Notes under the pieces: model-generated
The model's input: the letters and a program-made list of their open reading frames with translations, nothing else
Database searches by the model: none
Told to the model about the DNA's origin: nothing
Shown: piece by piece, positions 26,439 through 34,795 of the stretch
Layout of the letters: every line of letters starts with the position of its first letter
Numbering within the stretch: position 1 is the stretch's first letter
Position numbers and translations under genes: made by a program
Source of the DNA: Herbaspirillum sp. 3R11
Lineage (GTDB): Bacteria; Pseudomonadota; Gammaproteobacteria; Burkholderiales; Burkholderiaceae_D
DNA: 64,000 bases
Direction of reading: 5' to 3'
Assembly (NCBI RefSeq): GCF_004563925.1
Contig: NZ_SPNJ01000002.1
Location: 1,052,625 to 1,116,624, forward strand

Positions 26439-28358
26439 ATGCAAGTGGTCAGCCGACCTTATCGCTGGGCGATTTACGGTTTGCTGGTGGTCGTGATCGC
26501 CGCCGGCATCGTGCTGTTTTTCGCGATGGCGCGCACGGCCAAGGATATTCGTGCGTCGACCACGCCGCTGCTGCAGGAAAAAATCCCCACGCTGCGCCAT
26601 CTGTCCGATTTTGAAAGCGCGCTGCTGCGTTACCAGCTGGCGCTCAACAAGTATTACGTCGCCTCCATCGGCCGCGACCGCTTCGACACACTGGAAATCC
26701 AGGCCGGCGAAGAAATGGCCGACAACTTCGATTACGTGCGGCGCGACTTGCAGCAGGCGGCCCAGATGGGTAGCCTGCGCAGCAACTATGACGCCGTGCT
26801 GGCGATGGGACCGGCGCTCGAGAAAATCATGCTGACGCCGCCCGTCAACCGTGAAAAGGCGCGCCTGCTGCTGGGCGAACTCAACGTCAAGACCAACAAC
26901 ATCCGCGGCCTGCTCGGCACGGCCAAGCACGACGTCGAAGCCGGGATATATGAAGTGGGCGACCTCGCCAACAGCGGCGTCGACGAGATTACTCGACTGG
27001 TGCATATCTACAGCGTCGGTATGCTGCTGACCGCCTTGTTCATGATGTATCACGTGTGGGCGCGCTTCCGTTCGGAGAACGTGCTGGCCTTCCAGGCGGC
27101 GCACGATCCGCTGACCGGGCTGGCGCACCGCGGCTCGTTCGAGCGTCGCCTCAAGACCATGGCGGACCAGCCGCATACGGTGGTGCTGGGCATGATTGAC
27201 CGCTTCGAGCGCGTCGTCGGCGGCCTCGGACATGCCTTCGGCGATCGCTTGATGCAGGAAATGGCGACCCGCATCAAGCGCGCTGCCGAACGTCACGGCG
27301 GTGAGGTGTTCCGTCTCAACGGCGCCAATGTGGCGATCCTGTACAAGTCCAATGGCGACAATCTGAGCTTTCAGGAAGCCCTGTCGAGCCTGCAGGAATA
27401 CATGCGCCAGCCGTTCGAGTTCGGCCAGCACGAGATTTTTTCCAGTATGAGCATGGGCGGCGCCGAGTATCCGCGCGATGGCGCCGAGCCGGCACATCTG
27501 CTGCAGAATGCCGATGCGGCGTTGCAGGCTGCGCGCGACGCCGGCGGCGATTGCTTCGTGCAGTATTCGAAAGCGCTCAACACGCGCGCACAGGAGCGCC
27601 TCGCGCTGGAAGCGCAACTGCGTCACGCGATCGAACGCAACGAGCTGGAATTGCATTTCCAGCCGCAGCAGGGACTGACCGATGATCGCCTGGTTGGTTT
27701 TGAGGCGCTGGTGCGCTGGCGCCGCAACGGCGAGCTGATCTCGCCGGCCGACTTCATCCCGCTGGCCGAAGAGTCCGGCCTGATCGTGCCGATCGGTGAC
27801 TGGGTGCTGGCCGAAGCCTGCCGCCAGGCCAAGATATGGAGCCTGGAGACGCCGCGCAAGTTCGTCATCGCGGTGAATATTTCACCACGTCAGTTCCATC
27901 ATCCATCCTTCCTGCGCCGCGTCACCACGACGCTCGCCGAAAGCATGATCGATCCGTCCTTCATCGAGCTGGAAATCACCGAAGGCATCGTCATGCGCGA
28001 TGTCGAACGCACCATCGAATTGCTGGAAGACCTGCGCAAGCGCGGCCTGACGCTGGCGATCGACGACTTCGGTACGGGCTATTCGTCGCTGGCTTATCTC
28101 AAGCGATTCTCGATCGACAAGCTCAAGATCGACCAGTCCTTCATCCGCCACCTGCGCCCCAACAGCGAAGACGCGGCGATCGTGCAGGCGGTCATCAACC
28201 TCGGTCACCATCTCGGCTTGTCGGTGATCGCCGAAGGCGTGGAAACCGTGACCCAGCGCGAATTGCTGCGGGCCTGGGGCTGCGATGAAATCCAGGGCTA
28301 CTTCTACGGCCGGCCGTTGTCGGCCGACAAGGCCACGCAGTTCATCTTCGACAATTAA
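26439..28358 (+). CDS. Membrane EAL-domain protein with degenerate GGDEF domain (probable c-di-GMP phosphodiesterase)
   Basis: A 639-residue protein with two membrane helices (about residues 6-28, IYGLLVVVIAAGIVLFFAM, and 190-210, GMLLTALFMMYHVWARF) around a periplasmic helical sensor domain of about 160 residues. A GGDEF-like domain begins AAHDPLTGLAHRGSFERRL, but the catalytic motif is replaced by NGANV at 294-298, so cyclase activity is not expected. The EAL domain is intact (EAL at 422-424, DDFGTGYSSL). ATG 26439 was chosen; the longer upstream frame adds a tail unlike a signal. Gaps on both sides suggest it stands alone. Confidence 0.88.
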   Translation: MQVVSRPYRWAIYGLLVVVIAAGIVLFFAMARTAKDIRASTTPLLQEKIPTLRHLSDFESALLRYQLALNKYYVASIGRDRFDTLEIQAGEEMADNFDYVRRDLQQAAQMGSLRSNYDAVLAMGPALEKIMLTPPVNREKARLLLGELNVKTNNIRGLLGTAKHDVEAGIYEVGDLANSGVDEITRLVHIYSVGMLLTALFMMYHVWARFRSENVLAFQAAHDPLTGLAHRGSFERRLKTMADQPHTVVLGMIDRFERVVGGLGHAFGDRLMQEMATRIKRAAERHGGEVFRLNGANVAILYKSNGDNLSFQEALSSLQEYMRQPFEFGQHEIFSSMSMGGAEYPRDGAEPAHLLQNADAALQAARDAGGDCFVQYSKALNTRAQERLALEAQLRHAIERNELELHFQPQQGLTDDRLVGFEALVRWRRNGELISPADFIPLAEESGLIVPIGDWVLAEACRQAKIWSLETPRKFVIAVNISPRQFHHPSFLRRVTTTLAESMIDPSFIELEITEGIVMRDVERTIELLEDLRKRGLTLAIDDFGTGYSSLAYLKRFSIDKLKIDQSFIRHLRPNSEDAAIVQAVINLGHHLGLSVIAEGVETVTQRELLRAWGCDEIQGYFYGRPLSADKATQFIFDN

Positions 28359-28361
28359 TAA

Positions 28362-28820
28362 TCAAGCCGGCGGACGACGCGGCACCAGCAGATTGCCGGT
28401 CATCACCAGCACTGGTTGGTTGTCCTGATTGAAGGTGGTGACGCGGTGCTTGAGGAAACCCTGTTGCGGTTTCGATTGTGAGAACTTCAGCTCCAGCACT
28501 TCCACCTCGATATGCAGGCGGTCGCCCGGACGGGTAGGGCGCGGCCAACGGAATTCCTCAAAGCCGGCGCCGATGATGCCGCCGTGGATCGGCAGGGTTT
28601 TCACCAGCAGGCGCATGGTCAGCGCGGCGGTATGCCAGCCGCTTGCGGCCAGTCCGCCGAAAAAGCTCTTCTCGGCCGCAGCTTCATCCAGATGGAAAGG
28701 CTGAGGATCGTAGCTGGCGGCGAACGCCTTGATGGCGTCGGCGCTCAATGCCTCATCGTCGGCATGGCCGAATTTCTGGCCGGGGGTGAAGTCTTCCAGA
28801 TAGAGTAAATGCGCAGACAT
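28362..28820 (-). CDS. MaoC-like hydratase (R-specific enoyl-CoA hydratase family)
   Basis: A 152-residue single hot-dog-fold protein. The hydratase-2 active-site region is present as ASYDPQPFHLDEAAAEKSFFGGLAASGWHTAA, with the Asp/His pair of (R)-hydratases. Such proteins hydrate trans-2-enoyl-CoA or related thioesters in fatty acid, polyhydroxyalkanoate or mesaconyl-CoA-type metabolism; the substrate is not predictable. Divergent from an HxlR regulator with a 92-bp gap, which suggests control by that regulator. Confidence 0.88.
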   Translation of the reverse strand: MSAHLLYLEDFTPGQKFGHADDEALSADAIKAFAASYDPQPFHLDEAAAEKSFFGGLAASGWHTAALTMRLLVKTLPIHGGIIGAGFEEFRWPRPTRPGDRLHIEVEVLELKFSQSKPQQGFLKHRVTTFNQDNQPVLVMTGNLLVPRRPPA

Positions 28821-28860
28821 TGGCGGTCTCCCTTGACTTGTCTTATAATGTAGATTGCAA

Positions 28861-28891
28861 AATGATAGTTAGTTGTTCATCCGAATGATAG
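28861..28891. promoter_or_regulatory. Direct repeats in the MaoC/HxlR divergent promoter
   Basis: AATGATAG occurs at 28861-28868 and again at 28884-28891, 23 bp apart, about two helical turns. They lie in the short region shared by the divergent MaoC and HxlR genes and are candidates for regulator half-sites. Confidence 0.4.
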
Positions 28892-28912
28892 CCAGCCAGA
28901 TGGGACTTGTCC

Positions 28913-29503
28913 ATGGAACGTAAAAGCTTCGGCAACATGCAGTGCCCGGTAGCCCGCACGCTTGAGCGCGTGGGCGAGTGGTGGAGCATCCTGATCCTGC
29001 GCGACGCGCTGCACGGGCTGACCCGCTTCGACCAGTTCCAGAAGAGCCTGGACATCGCGCCCAACATGCTCACGCGCCGTCTCAACTCGCTGGTCGAATC
29101 CGGCTTGCTGGAGCGCCGCCAGTACAGCGAACGGCCGCCGCGCCACGAATACATCCTGACCGACCTGGGCCGCGATTTCCGCTCCATTCTGGTCGCGCTC
29201 AACACCTGGGGCAACAAGCATTTTGCGCCGGAAGGCCCGAGCGTGCTGCTGATCGATTCGACCACGGGCGAAGAGGCCGAGCCGGTGATGATCGACGGCA
29301 AGAGCGGCAAGCGTTTGAATTCACCCGATTTCGTGTTCGCGCCGGGGCCGCAGGCCAATGAAGGCATGAAGGCGCGCATCAACTTTGCCCGCGAACGCGC
29401 GGCAGAAGCGGCTGCCAACGATGCGGCAGCGACGCCGGAAGCTGTGGCTCCAGCCAAGCCGGCCAAGGCGCCGCGCAAGAAGGCGGCTGCGCGCAGCGCC
29501 TGA
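28913..29503 (+). CDS. HxlR-family transcriptional regulator
   Basis: A 196-residue regulator. Its N-terminal half is a classical HxlR winged helix: NMQCPVARTLERVGEWWSILILRDALHG, with the conserved Cys, then RLNSLVESGLLERRQY and RHEYILTDLGRDF. The C-terminal 90 residues are an extra domain that ends in an Ala/Lys-rich tail (PAKPAKAPRKKAAARSA), which may add non-specific DNA contacts. Divergent from the MaoC gene. ATG 28913 was preferred over the TTG two codons earlier. A terminator follows. Confidence 0.87.
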   Translation: MERKSFGNMQCPVARTLERVGEWWSILILRDALHGLTRFDQFQKSLDIAPNMLTRRLNSLVESGLLERRQYSERPPRHEYILTDLGRDFRSILVALNTWGNKHFAPEGPSVLLIDSTTGEEAEPVMIDGKSGKRLNSPDFVFAPGPQANEGMKARINFARERAAEAAANDAAATPEAVAPAKPAKAPRKKAAARSA

Positions 29504-29536
29504 TTCCCTCTATTTTTTCCTGTTTCGTTTGTCTCC

Positions 29537-29567
29537 ATGGCGTCGTTGTTGCGACGCCATTTTTTTG
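29537..29567 (+). terminator. Intrinsic terminator of the HxlR gene
   Basis: A 9-bp stem ATGGCGTCG (29537-29545) with CGACGCCAT (29552-29560), loop TTGTTG, followed by a run of T. Confidence 0.85.
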
Positions 29568-29587
29568 TCCGGTTTCAACACACGCGC

Positions 29588-29640
29588 TTGACAACCATCT
29601 CTTCGCTAATTAGTATGCATATACATTGATGCATATGCAT
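29588..29640 (+). promoter_or_regulatory. Promoter and probable autoregulatory operator of the MarR gene
   Basis: TTGACA (29588-29593) and TAGTAT (29611-29616) are spaced 17 bp. Overlapping and just downstream lie two copies of ATGCATAT (29615-29622 and 29629-29636); the second is part of the palindrome ATGCATATGCAT (29629-29640). A MarR dimer bound here would block transcription. The assignment to the adjacent gene is inference. Confidence 0.6.
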
Positions 29641-29672
29641 TGATTTTGATCCTTTAAATAGGTCGGAGCTTC

Positions 29673-30107
29673 ATGTTTAACCAATGCACCTGTACCCGCC
29701 TGCGTCGGCTGACGCGGCGCATTACCTCGATTTACGACCGGCACTTGCTGCCGGACGAACTCACCATCAGCCAGTATTCATTGCTGAGCCGGGTGGGCAA
29801 GCACGGCTCCATCGCCAACCTGCGCCTGGCTGCGGAAATGGGCATGGATCGCAGCACCCTGAGCCGCAACATCAAACCGCTGATGGCGGCCGGGTGGATC
29901 GCTACGGTCGACATGCCGCCTGACGAGCATGTCGACAAGCGCTCGTTCGGACTCGGCCTTAGCGAAGCGGGTCAGGCCAAGCTGGCTATCGCCCGTCCCA
30001 ACTGGGTGCAGGCGCAGCTGGAAATTGACGGGTTGCTCGGCGAGGATTTGCATGCCGCCTTGTCCGGCATGATTGATGACGCCTACGACAAATTACAGGA
30101 AGCCTGA
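29673..30107 (+). CDS. MarR-family transcriptional regulator
   Basis: A 144-residue winged-helix protein. It begins FNQCTCTRLRRLTRRITSIYDRHL, a common MarR N-terminal form with two Cys that could be redox-sensitive, then ISQYSLLSRVGKHGSIANLRLAAEMGMDRSTLSRNIKPLMAAGWI for the helix-turn-helix and KRSFGLGLSEAGQAKL for the wing. It precedes an MFS transporter gene on the same strand and probably represses itself and that gene through the ATGCATAT sites. A terminator-like hairpin lies between the two genes. Confidence 0.87.
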   Translation: MFNQCTCTRLRRLTRRITSIYDRHLLPDELTISQYSLLSRVGKHGSIANLRLAAEMGMDRSTLSRNIKPLMAAGWIATVDMPPDEHVDKRSFGLGLSEAGQAKLAIARPNWVQAQLEIDGLLGEDLHAALSGMIDDAYDKLQEA

Positions 30108-30142
30108 TCCGTCCACTTCGGTCAGGCCGTTCTAATACAAGC

Positions 30143-30176
30143 ACCATCAATGCCTGCGCGCATTGGTGGTTTTTTA
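30143..30176 (+). terminator. Terminator-like hairpin between the MarR and MFS genes
   Basis: ACCATCAATGC (30143-30153) pairs with GCATTGGTGGT (30160-30170) with one T-G wobble, loop CTGCGC, followed by a T run. Its tail ends less than 20 bp before the next start codon, so it may attenuate the MFS gene instead of fully ending the transcript. Confidence 0.75.
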
Positions 30177-30193
30177 TTCACCATTATTTTTGA

Positions 30194-31501
30194 ATGAGCG
30201 TCATGAATAAAGTCACTCAAGCCATCGCGCAGCGCACCTCGCATCGTTTCAGTTATGCGTGGGTCGTCGTCGCCGTGATTTTCCTCGTCCTGCTGACCTC
30301 GGCCGGCATCCGTGCCACGCCGTCGGTCATGATCCTGCCGCTGGAACATGAATTCGGCTGGAACCGTTCCACCATCTCGCTGGCGATTTCCTTCAACATC
30401 GCGTTGTACGGTTTGATCGGTCCGTTCGCCGCCGCCGCGATGCAACGCTTCGGCATCCGTCCCGTGGTGATGGGCGCGCTGGTGCTGCTGTCGATCGGCA
30501 CCGCGCTCAGCACGCTGATGCAGATGCCATGGCACATGGTGATGACCTGGGGCTTGCTGGTCGGCTCCGGCACCGGTGTCGCCGCCAACACGCTGGGCGC
30601 CACGATCGTCAGCCGCTGGTTTGAAATGCGCCGCGGTCTGGCGATGGGCTTGCTGACCGCCAGCGCCGCGACTGGGCAAATGGTGTTCCTGCCGCTGATG
30701 GCATCGATGGTCGAGCACTACGGCTGGCGCTCGGTGGCCTTCCTGGTGGCGATCGTCGCTGCAGTGGCGGTGCCGCTGGTGGCTTTGTTCCTGCCGGAAC
30801 GTCCGTCCGACGTCGGTCTGCGCCGTTACGGTCAGGCTGCCGATGCGCCGGACGATGCGGCTGTGAAGCAACGCAACCCGCTGGCGATTGCGTTCGACGC
30901 GCTGCGCCAGGCGATGAAGGTGCGCGATTTCTGGCTGCTGTTCTTCAGCTTCTTCGTCTGCGGCATGAGCACCAATGGTTACATCGGCACGCAGTTCATC
31001 GCGATGTGCAACGACTACGGCATTTCCGAAGTCGGCGGCGCCAGCATCCTGGCGGCGATGGGCATGCTCGATCTGGTCGGCACGACCTTGTCCGGCTGGT
31101 TGTCCGATCGCTTCAATCCACGCGTGCTGCTGTTCTGGTACTACGGCTTGCGCGGCATTGCGCTGATCTTCCTGCCGTATGCGTTCGGCCTCGATTATTT
31201 CGGCCTGACCGTGTTCGCGATCTTCTACGGTCTCGACTGGATCGCCACCGTACCGCCGACCGTGCGTCTGGCCAATGATGTGTTCGGTCGCCTTGCTGCA
31301 CCGATCGTGTTCGGCTGGATCGTTGCCGGTCACCAGCTCGGCGCCGCTGCCGCCACCACCATATCGGGCTTCATGCGCGCCAACCTCGGCGACTATACGG
31401 CTTCGTCGATGCTGATGGGCGTCGCTTGCCTGGTCGGTGCGGTGATGGTGTTGCGCATCAAGGGGCATCAGCATGACAAGCCGGTGGCGGTTGCTGCATA
31501 A
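30194..31501 (+). CDS. MFS transporter (monocarboxylate/oxalate-formate-like)
   Basis: A 435-residue transporter with 12 predicted helices. The start RFSYAWVVVAVIFLVLLTSAGIRATPSVMILPLEHEFGWNRSTIS and FGWIVAGHQLGAAAATTISGF near the end are typical of the MFS group that includes oxalate/formate and monocarboxylate transporters. The substrate is unknown. It follows the MarR gene and a terminator-like hairpin; the start could also be the second ATG at 30203. No strong ribosome site is visible. A strong bidirectional terminator follows. Confidence 0.82.
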   Translation: MSVMNKVTQAIAQRTSHRFSYAWVVVAVIFLVLLTSAGIRATPSVMILPLEHEFGWNRSTISLAISFNIALYGLIGPFAAAAMQRFGIRPVVMGALVLLSIGTALSTLMQMPWHMVMTWGLLVGSGTGVAANTLGATIVSRWFEMRRGLAMGLLTASAATGQMVFLPLMASMVEHYGWRSVAFLVAIVAAVAVPLVALFLPERPSDVGLRRYGQAADAPDDAAVKQRNPLAIAFDALRQAMKVRDFWLLFFSFFVCGMSTNGYIGTQFIAMCNDYGISEVGGASILAAMGMLDLVGTTLSGWLSDRFNPRVLLFWYYGLRGIALIFLPYAFGLDYFGLTVFAIFYGLDWIATVPPTVRLANDVFGRLAAPIVFGWIVAGHQLGAAAATTISGFMRANLGDYTASSMLMGVACLVGAVMVLRIKGHQHDKPVAVAA

Positions 31502-31526
31502 ACCGCTTCTTCCGTTATACGCAAAA

Positions 31527-31560
31527 ACGCCCGCTTCACGTTGATGAAGCGGGCGTTTTT
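31527..31560. terminator. Bidirectional terminator
   Basis: A perfect 12-bp stem, ACGCCCGCTTCA (31527-31538) with TGAAGCGGGCGT (31545-31556), loop CGTTGA, with T run on the plus side and A run on the other. It serves the MFS gene (+) and the esterase gene (-). Confidence 0.92.
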
Positions 31561-31594
31561 GTTTCTGCGCTGTTGCAGGATGATTACTGCGGGA

Positions 31595-32620
31595 TTACTT
31601 GGCCAGCGCCTTGCGCAGGCTCGAAGTCGCCAGATCGACGGCGCTCTTCGCCGCTGGTGTGTCACCCAACGCATTGAGCATCACGAAGTCGTGGATGGTG
31701 CCGAGGTAGCGCACCTGCGTCACCGGTACGCCGGCCTTGGCCAGCTTGGCGGCATAGGCTTCGCCTTCGTCGCGCAGCACGTCGTTTTCATCGGTGATGA
31801 CCAGTGCCGGCGGCAGATCCTTCAACTGTTCCAGCGTCGCGTTCAACGGTGCGATATGCGGATCCTTGCGGTTGGCGCCGGCCGGCAGGTAGGCGTTCCA
31901 GAACCACTTCATCGCTTCCTTGGTCAGCCATGGGCCGTTGGCAAACTGGTTGTACGAACCGTTTTCAAAATTGGTGTCGGTGACCGGATAGAACAGCACC
32001 TGATACTTGATCGCCGGACCCTTGCGTTCCTTGGCCAGCAGGCTCACGACGGCAGTCATGTTGCCGCCAACGCTGTCGCCGGCAATCGCCAGGCGGCTCG
32101 CATCGACGTTGAATTCCGCAGCATGCTCAGCGACGTATTTGGTCGCGGCGTAGTCCTGTTCGATGGCGATCGGATAGCGCGCTTCCGGCGAGCGGTCGTA
32201 GTCGACGAAGACTGCGGCAACCTTGGCGCCGTCAACGATCTGGCGCACCAGGCGATCATGCGTATTGACGTCGCCCATCACCCAGCCGGCGCCGTGGAAG
32301 TACATCACCACCGGCAGCGTTTCCTTGTTGCCTTGTGGGCGCAGGACGCGGATGCGGGTGCTGCCGGTCGGGCCGACCGGGATCACGCGGTCTTCGATGT
32401 CGGCAGCCGGCTTGGCGACCTTGCCGGACTGTGCGCCGGCCAGCAGGTTGCGTGCCTGTTCAGGCGTCAGCGTGTAGATAGGAGGACCGCCGGCGGCGGC
32501 CAGCGCGTCGAGGAAACCCTGGGTTTGCGGTTCGACGGAGGCGGCCGATGCAGATTGGGCGGTCGAAGCGGCAGCGAGAGCGATGGCGCTGAGGGCAAGC
32601 AGTTGTTTGATCGATTTCAT
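31595..32620 (-). CDS. Exported alpha/beta hydrolase, hormone-sensitive-lipase-type esterase
   Basis: A 341-residue exported esterase. Signal peptide: MKSIKQLLALSAIALAAASTAQSASAA. The catalytic core carries the HSL-type oxyanion motif YFHGAGWVMGD (HGAG in place of HGGG), nucleophile elbow IAGDSVGGNMTAVV, acid in ITDENDVLRDEGEAYA and His in YLGTIHDFVM. It should hydrolyse short-chain esters outside the cytoplasm. ATG 32620 has ribosome site AAAGGAAACATC, and earlier in-frame codons were rejected. Three ATTAAATTG motifs lie upstream (32658-32789). Confidence 0.88.
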   Translation of the reverse strand: MKSIKQLLALSAIALAAASTAQSASAASVEPQTQGFLDALAAAGGPPIYTLTPEQARNLLAGAQSGKVAKPAADIEDRVIPVGPTGSTRIRVLRPQGNKETLPVVMYFHGAGWVMGDVNTHDRLVRQIVDGAKVAAVFVDYDRSPEARYPIAIEQDYAATKYVAEHAAEFNVDASRLAIAGDSVGGNMTAVVSLLAKERKGPAIKYQVLFYPVTDTNFENGSYNQFANGPWLTKEAMKWFWNAYLPAGANRKDPHIAPLNATLEQLKDLPPALVITDENDVLRDEGEAYAAKLAKAGVPVTQVRYLGTIHDFVMLNALGDTPAAKSAVDLATSSLRKALAK

Positions 32621-32657
32621 GATGTTTCCTTTCGGGGGCAGGTTTTGTATTTGAACA

Positions 32658-32789
32658 ATTAAATTGTGTGCAATATATTTGATGCTTTGGCAAATGAAAC
32701 GAGTCATGCATGCGTTTGCCTTTCCGGGGTGAGGAGGCAGTGCATGGAACGAATATTAAATTGTTGAAAATTAAATTGCAAGCAATTTA
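32658..32789. promoter_or_regulatory. Repeated ATTAAATTG operator-like motifs upstream of the esterase
   Basis: ATTAAATTGTGTGCAATATA (32658-32677) and ATTAAATTGCAAGCAATTTA (32770-32789) match a common form ATTAAATTGnnnGCAATwTA; a half copy is at 32755-32763. The inverted AAATTG/CAATTT core resembles sites of OhrR-type MarR regulators. No such regulator gene is adjacent. Confidence 0.5.
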
Positions 32790-32840
32790 AAAATAAAAAT
32801 TACAACGGCATCGTTCCTGTCTTCCGGAAAGGAGGAGGGA

Positions 32841-32863
32841 GCTTGCGCCATGCAGGCGCAAGC
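32841..32863 (-). terminator. Hairpin downstream of the aldo/keto reductase gene
   Basis: A perfect 9-bp stem GCTTGCGCC/GGCGCAAGC with a 5-nt loop, 18 bp past the aldo/keto reductase stop. There is no T run, so it may protect the 3' end or assist a factor-dependent stop. Confidence 0.4.
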
Positions 32864-32880
32864 AATGCATCAACGCAGCA

Positions 32881-33684
32881 TCAATCCCACTGTGGCGCAA
32901 AGTCCGGATTGGCAAGTCGCTCACCCTTGTCCAGCTTGGCGATGGCGGCCATCTCGGCGTCGCTGAGGCGGATGTTTTGCGCCGCCAGGTTGCTTTCCAG
33001 GTTGGCCCGCTTGGTCGACGACGGAATCGTGGCGAAGCCTTGCTGCAGCGACCACGCCAGCGCGATCTGGGCCGGATTGGCCTGGTGCGCCTTGGCGATC
33101 TCGATGATGGTCGGGTCGCTCATGACCTTGCCGTATGCCAGTGGCATGTAGGCCGTCAGGTGGATGCCCTGGCTGCGGGCGAACTCGACCACCTTGCGGT
33201 TTTGCAGGAAGGGATGGATCTCGATCTGCTGGGTGGCGATTTCCTTCGCGCCGACGGCATCGATCGCTTGTTGCAGATGCGCGATGGTGAAGTTCGAAAC
33301 GCCGATCAGCTTGGTCAAGCCCTGCGCCTTGGCTTCGGCCAGTGCTTCCATATAAGCCGCGACCGCGATGCTGTCGTTGGGCGCCGGCCAGTGGATCAGC
33401 GTCAGGTCGACCTGGTCCATCTGCAGTTTGGCCAGGCTTTCCTTCAGGCTGGGGATGAGTTTGTCTTTGGACAAATTCTCGGTCCAGATCTTGGTGGTGA
33501 CGAATAGATCCTTGCGCGCCACGCCGGCAGCAGCAATGGCTTTGCCGACCTCGGCTTCGTTGCCGTAGATCTGCGCGGTGTCGATATGGCGGTAGCCGAG
33601 TTCAAGGCCGTTGGTGACGGAGTCGATGACTTGCTGGTCTTTCAGACGGAAGGTGCCGAGGCCGAATGCGGGAATGGTGCTCAT
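32881..33684 (-). CDS. dkgB: Aldo/keto reductase, 2,5-diketo-D-gluconate reductase B-like
   Basis: A 267-residue TIM-barrel NADPH-dependent reductase. Family signatures: [21 protein letters not shown] (catalytic Asp and Tyr), [11 protein letters not shown] (Lys), LIHWPAP (His), [17 protein letters not shown] and [14 protein letters not shown] (cofactor phosphate binding). Closest in style to DkgB, which reduces 2,5-diketo-gluconate, methylglyoxal and other small aldehydes. Ribosome site CAAGGAATTCC. It lies upstream of the esterase gene on the same strand but about 260 bp away, so it is probably separate. Confidence 0.87.
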   Translation of the reverse strand: MSTIPAFGLGTFRLKDQQVIDSVTNGLELGYRHIDTAQIYGNEAEVGKAIAAAGVARKDLFVTTKIWTENLSKDKLIPSLKESLAKLQMDQVDLTLIHWPAPNDSIAVAAYMEALAEAKAQGLTKLIGVSNFTIAHLQQAIDAVGAKEIATQQIEIHPFLQNRKVVEFARSQGIHLTAYMPLAYGKVMSDPTIIEIAKAHQANPAQIALAWSLQQGFATIPSSTKRANLESNLAAQNIRLSDAEMAAIAKLDKGERLANPDFAPQWD

Positions 33685-33880
33685 GGAATTCCTTGGTAAG
33701 TGAGATGGGGGAGATGGGGCGCGGACGACATGGCCGACGCGAAGGAGAGGGAAGCTTGCGGTGCTTACTCCATGGACAACAGTATGCGGGCAAAGTGCTG
33801 TTGCAAAAATACGGTCTAAAGCAAAACTTTATTGCGTCCACGGCAAATATTGGCCGTGCCGAACGTCCTTGATTCTACTT

Positions 33881-33924
33881 TCGAATATTTCGATGATTGA
33901 CTGTCATTCTTTCCGTTTTTCTTT
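33881..33924 (+). promoter_or_regulatory. Composite promoter element, copy 1
   Basis: TCGAATATTTCGATGAT (33881-33897) is followed after exactly 10 nt by TCTTTCCGTTTTTCTTT (33908-33924), 111 bp before the isochorismatase-like gene. The same two blocks with the same 10-nt spacing and orientation precede the pirin gene (41838-41885). The TTCGA inverted repeat is LysR-like. The rest of the 33685-34035 gap shows no gene. Confidence 0.75.
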
Positions 33925-34035
33925 CGTGCATCGTTCGCCCATACTTCGCTTCATGGTGAACGACACAGACAAAGACGGACACCAGCGAAGCACTCACCCT
34001 TATCGAATTCATCGTCAATACCTCAGGAGAACATC

Positions 34036-34689
34036 ATGGCAATCGCAAAAGCACAACCAGGCAAAACACTGTTGAACCCAACCAACCACACCCTGATCAT
34101 GATTGACCACCAGTCGCAAATGTCGTTTGCCACCCACTCGATCGACATGGTCACGCTGCGCAACAACGTCGCCCTGGTCGCCAAGGCCGCCAAGGAATTC
34201 AAGGTATCGACAATTTTGACAACGGTTGCCGAAAAATCCTTCTCCGGCCCGATCTTCGATGAAATCAAATCGGTGTTCCCGAACGAAGAAGTGATCGATC
34301 GCACCAGCATGAACACCTGGGAAGACCCGCGCATCGCCGACCGTGTCAACGCCATCGGCAAGGAAAAGATCGTGCTGGCCGGCCTCTGGACCTCGGTATG
34401 CATCGTCGGCCCTGCGCTGTCCGCGCTGGACCAGGGCTTTGAAGTCTATGTGATCACCGACGCCAGCGGCGACGTGTCGAATGAAGCGCACCAACGTGCA
34501 ATCGAGCGCATGATCCAGTTGGGCGCGCGTCCGATGACTTCGCTGCAATACCTGCTCGAACTGCAACGCGACTGGGCCCGCACCGAGACTTACGATGAAA
34601 CCGTCGCCACCGCGATCGCCAACGGCGGCGCTTACGGTCTGGGTCTGATTTACGCCAAGACCATGTTCAATGCTTCGGAAGCGCATTGA
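34036..34689 (+). CDS. Isochorismatase-like cysteine hydrolase (YcaC-type)
   Basis: A 217-residue hydrolase with the family triad Asp (LIMIDHQSQMSF), Lys (TTVAEKSFSG) and Cys (AGLWTSVCIVGPALSALDQG). YcaC-type members hydrolyse unknown amide or imide bonds in the cytoplasm. First gene of an operon with a YtcJ-like amidohydrolase, two XapX proteins, DoxX and DUF1275; the shared promoter element upstream links it with pirin and azoR. A hairpin follows before the amidohydrolase. Ribosome site CAGGAGAACATC is strong. The substrate is unknown. Confidence 0.87.
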   Translation: MAIAKAQPGKTLLNPTNHTLIMIDHQSQMSFATHSIDMVTLRNNVALVAKAAKEFKVSTILTTVAEKSFSGPIFDEIKSVFPNEEVIDRTSMNTWEDPRIADRVNAIGKEKIVLAGLWTSVCIVGPALSALDQGFEVYVITDASGDVSNEAHQRAIERMIQLGARPMTSLQYLLELQRDWARTETYDETVATAIANGGAYGLGLIYAKTMFNASEAH

Positions 34690-34708
34690 TTCGCTATTGA
34701 GTATTCCT

Positions 34709-34740
34709 CGGGATCCCGCTTTACCATGAACGGGATCCCG
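34709..34740 (+). other. Intercistronic hairpin
   Basis: CGGGATCCCG occurs at 34709-34718 and 34731-34740. The two self-complementary copies can pair as a 10-bp stem with a 12-nt loop and are followed by CAGTTTTAG. It lies between the isochorismatase-like and amidohydrolase genes and may partially terminate or stabilise the upstream message, lowering downstream expression. Confidence 0.6.
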
Positions 34741-34795
34741 CAGTTTTAGACCTCCCATGACAACACAACACCAACGAACAACCCCAGGAGTGAAC

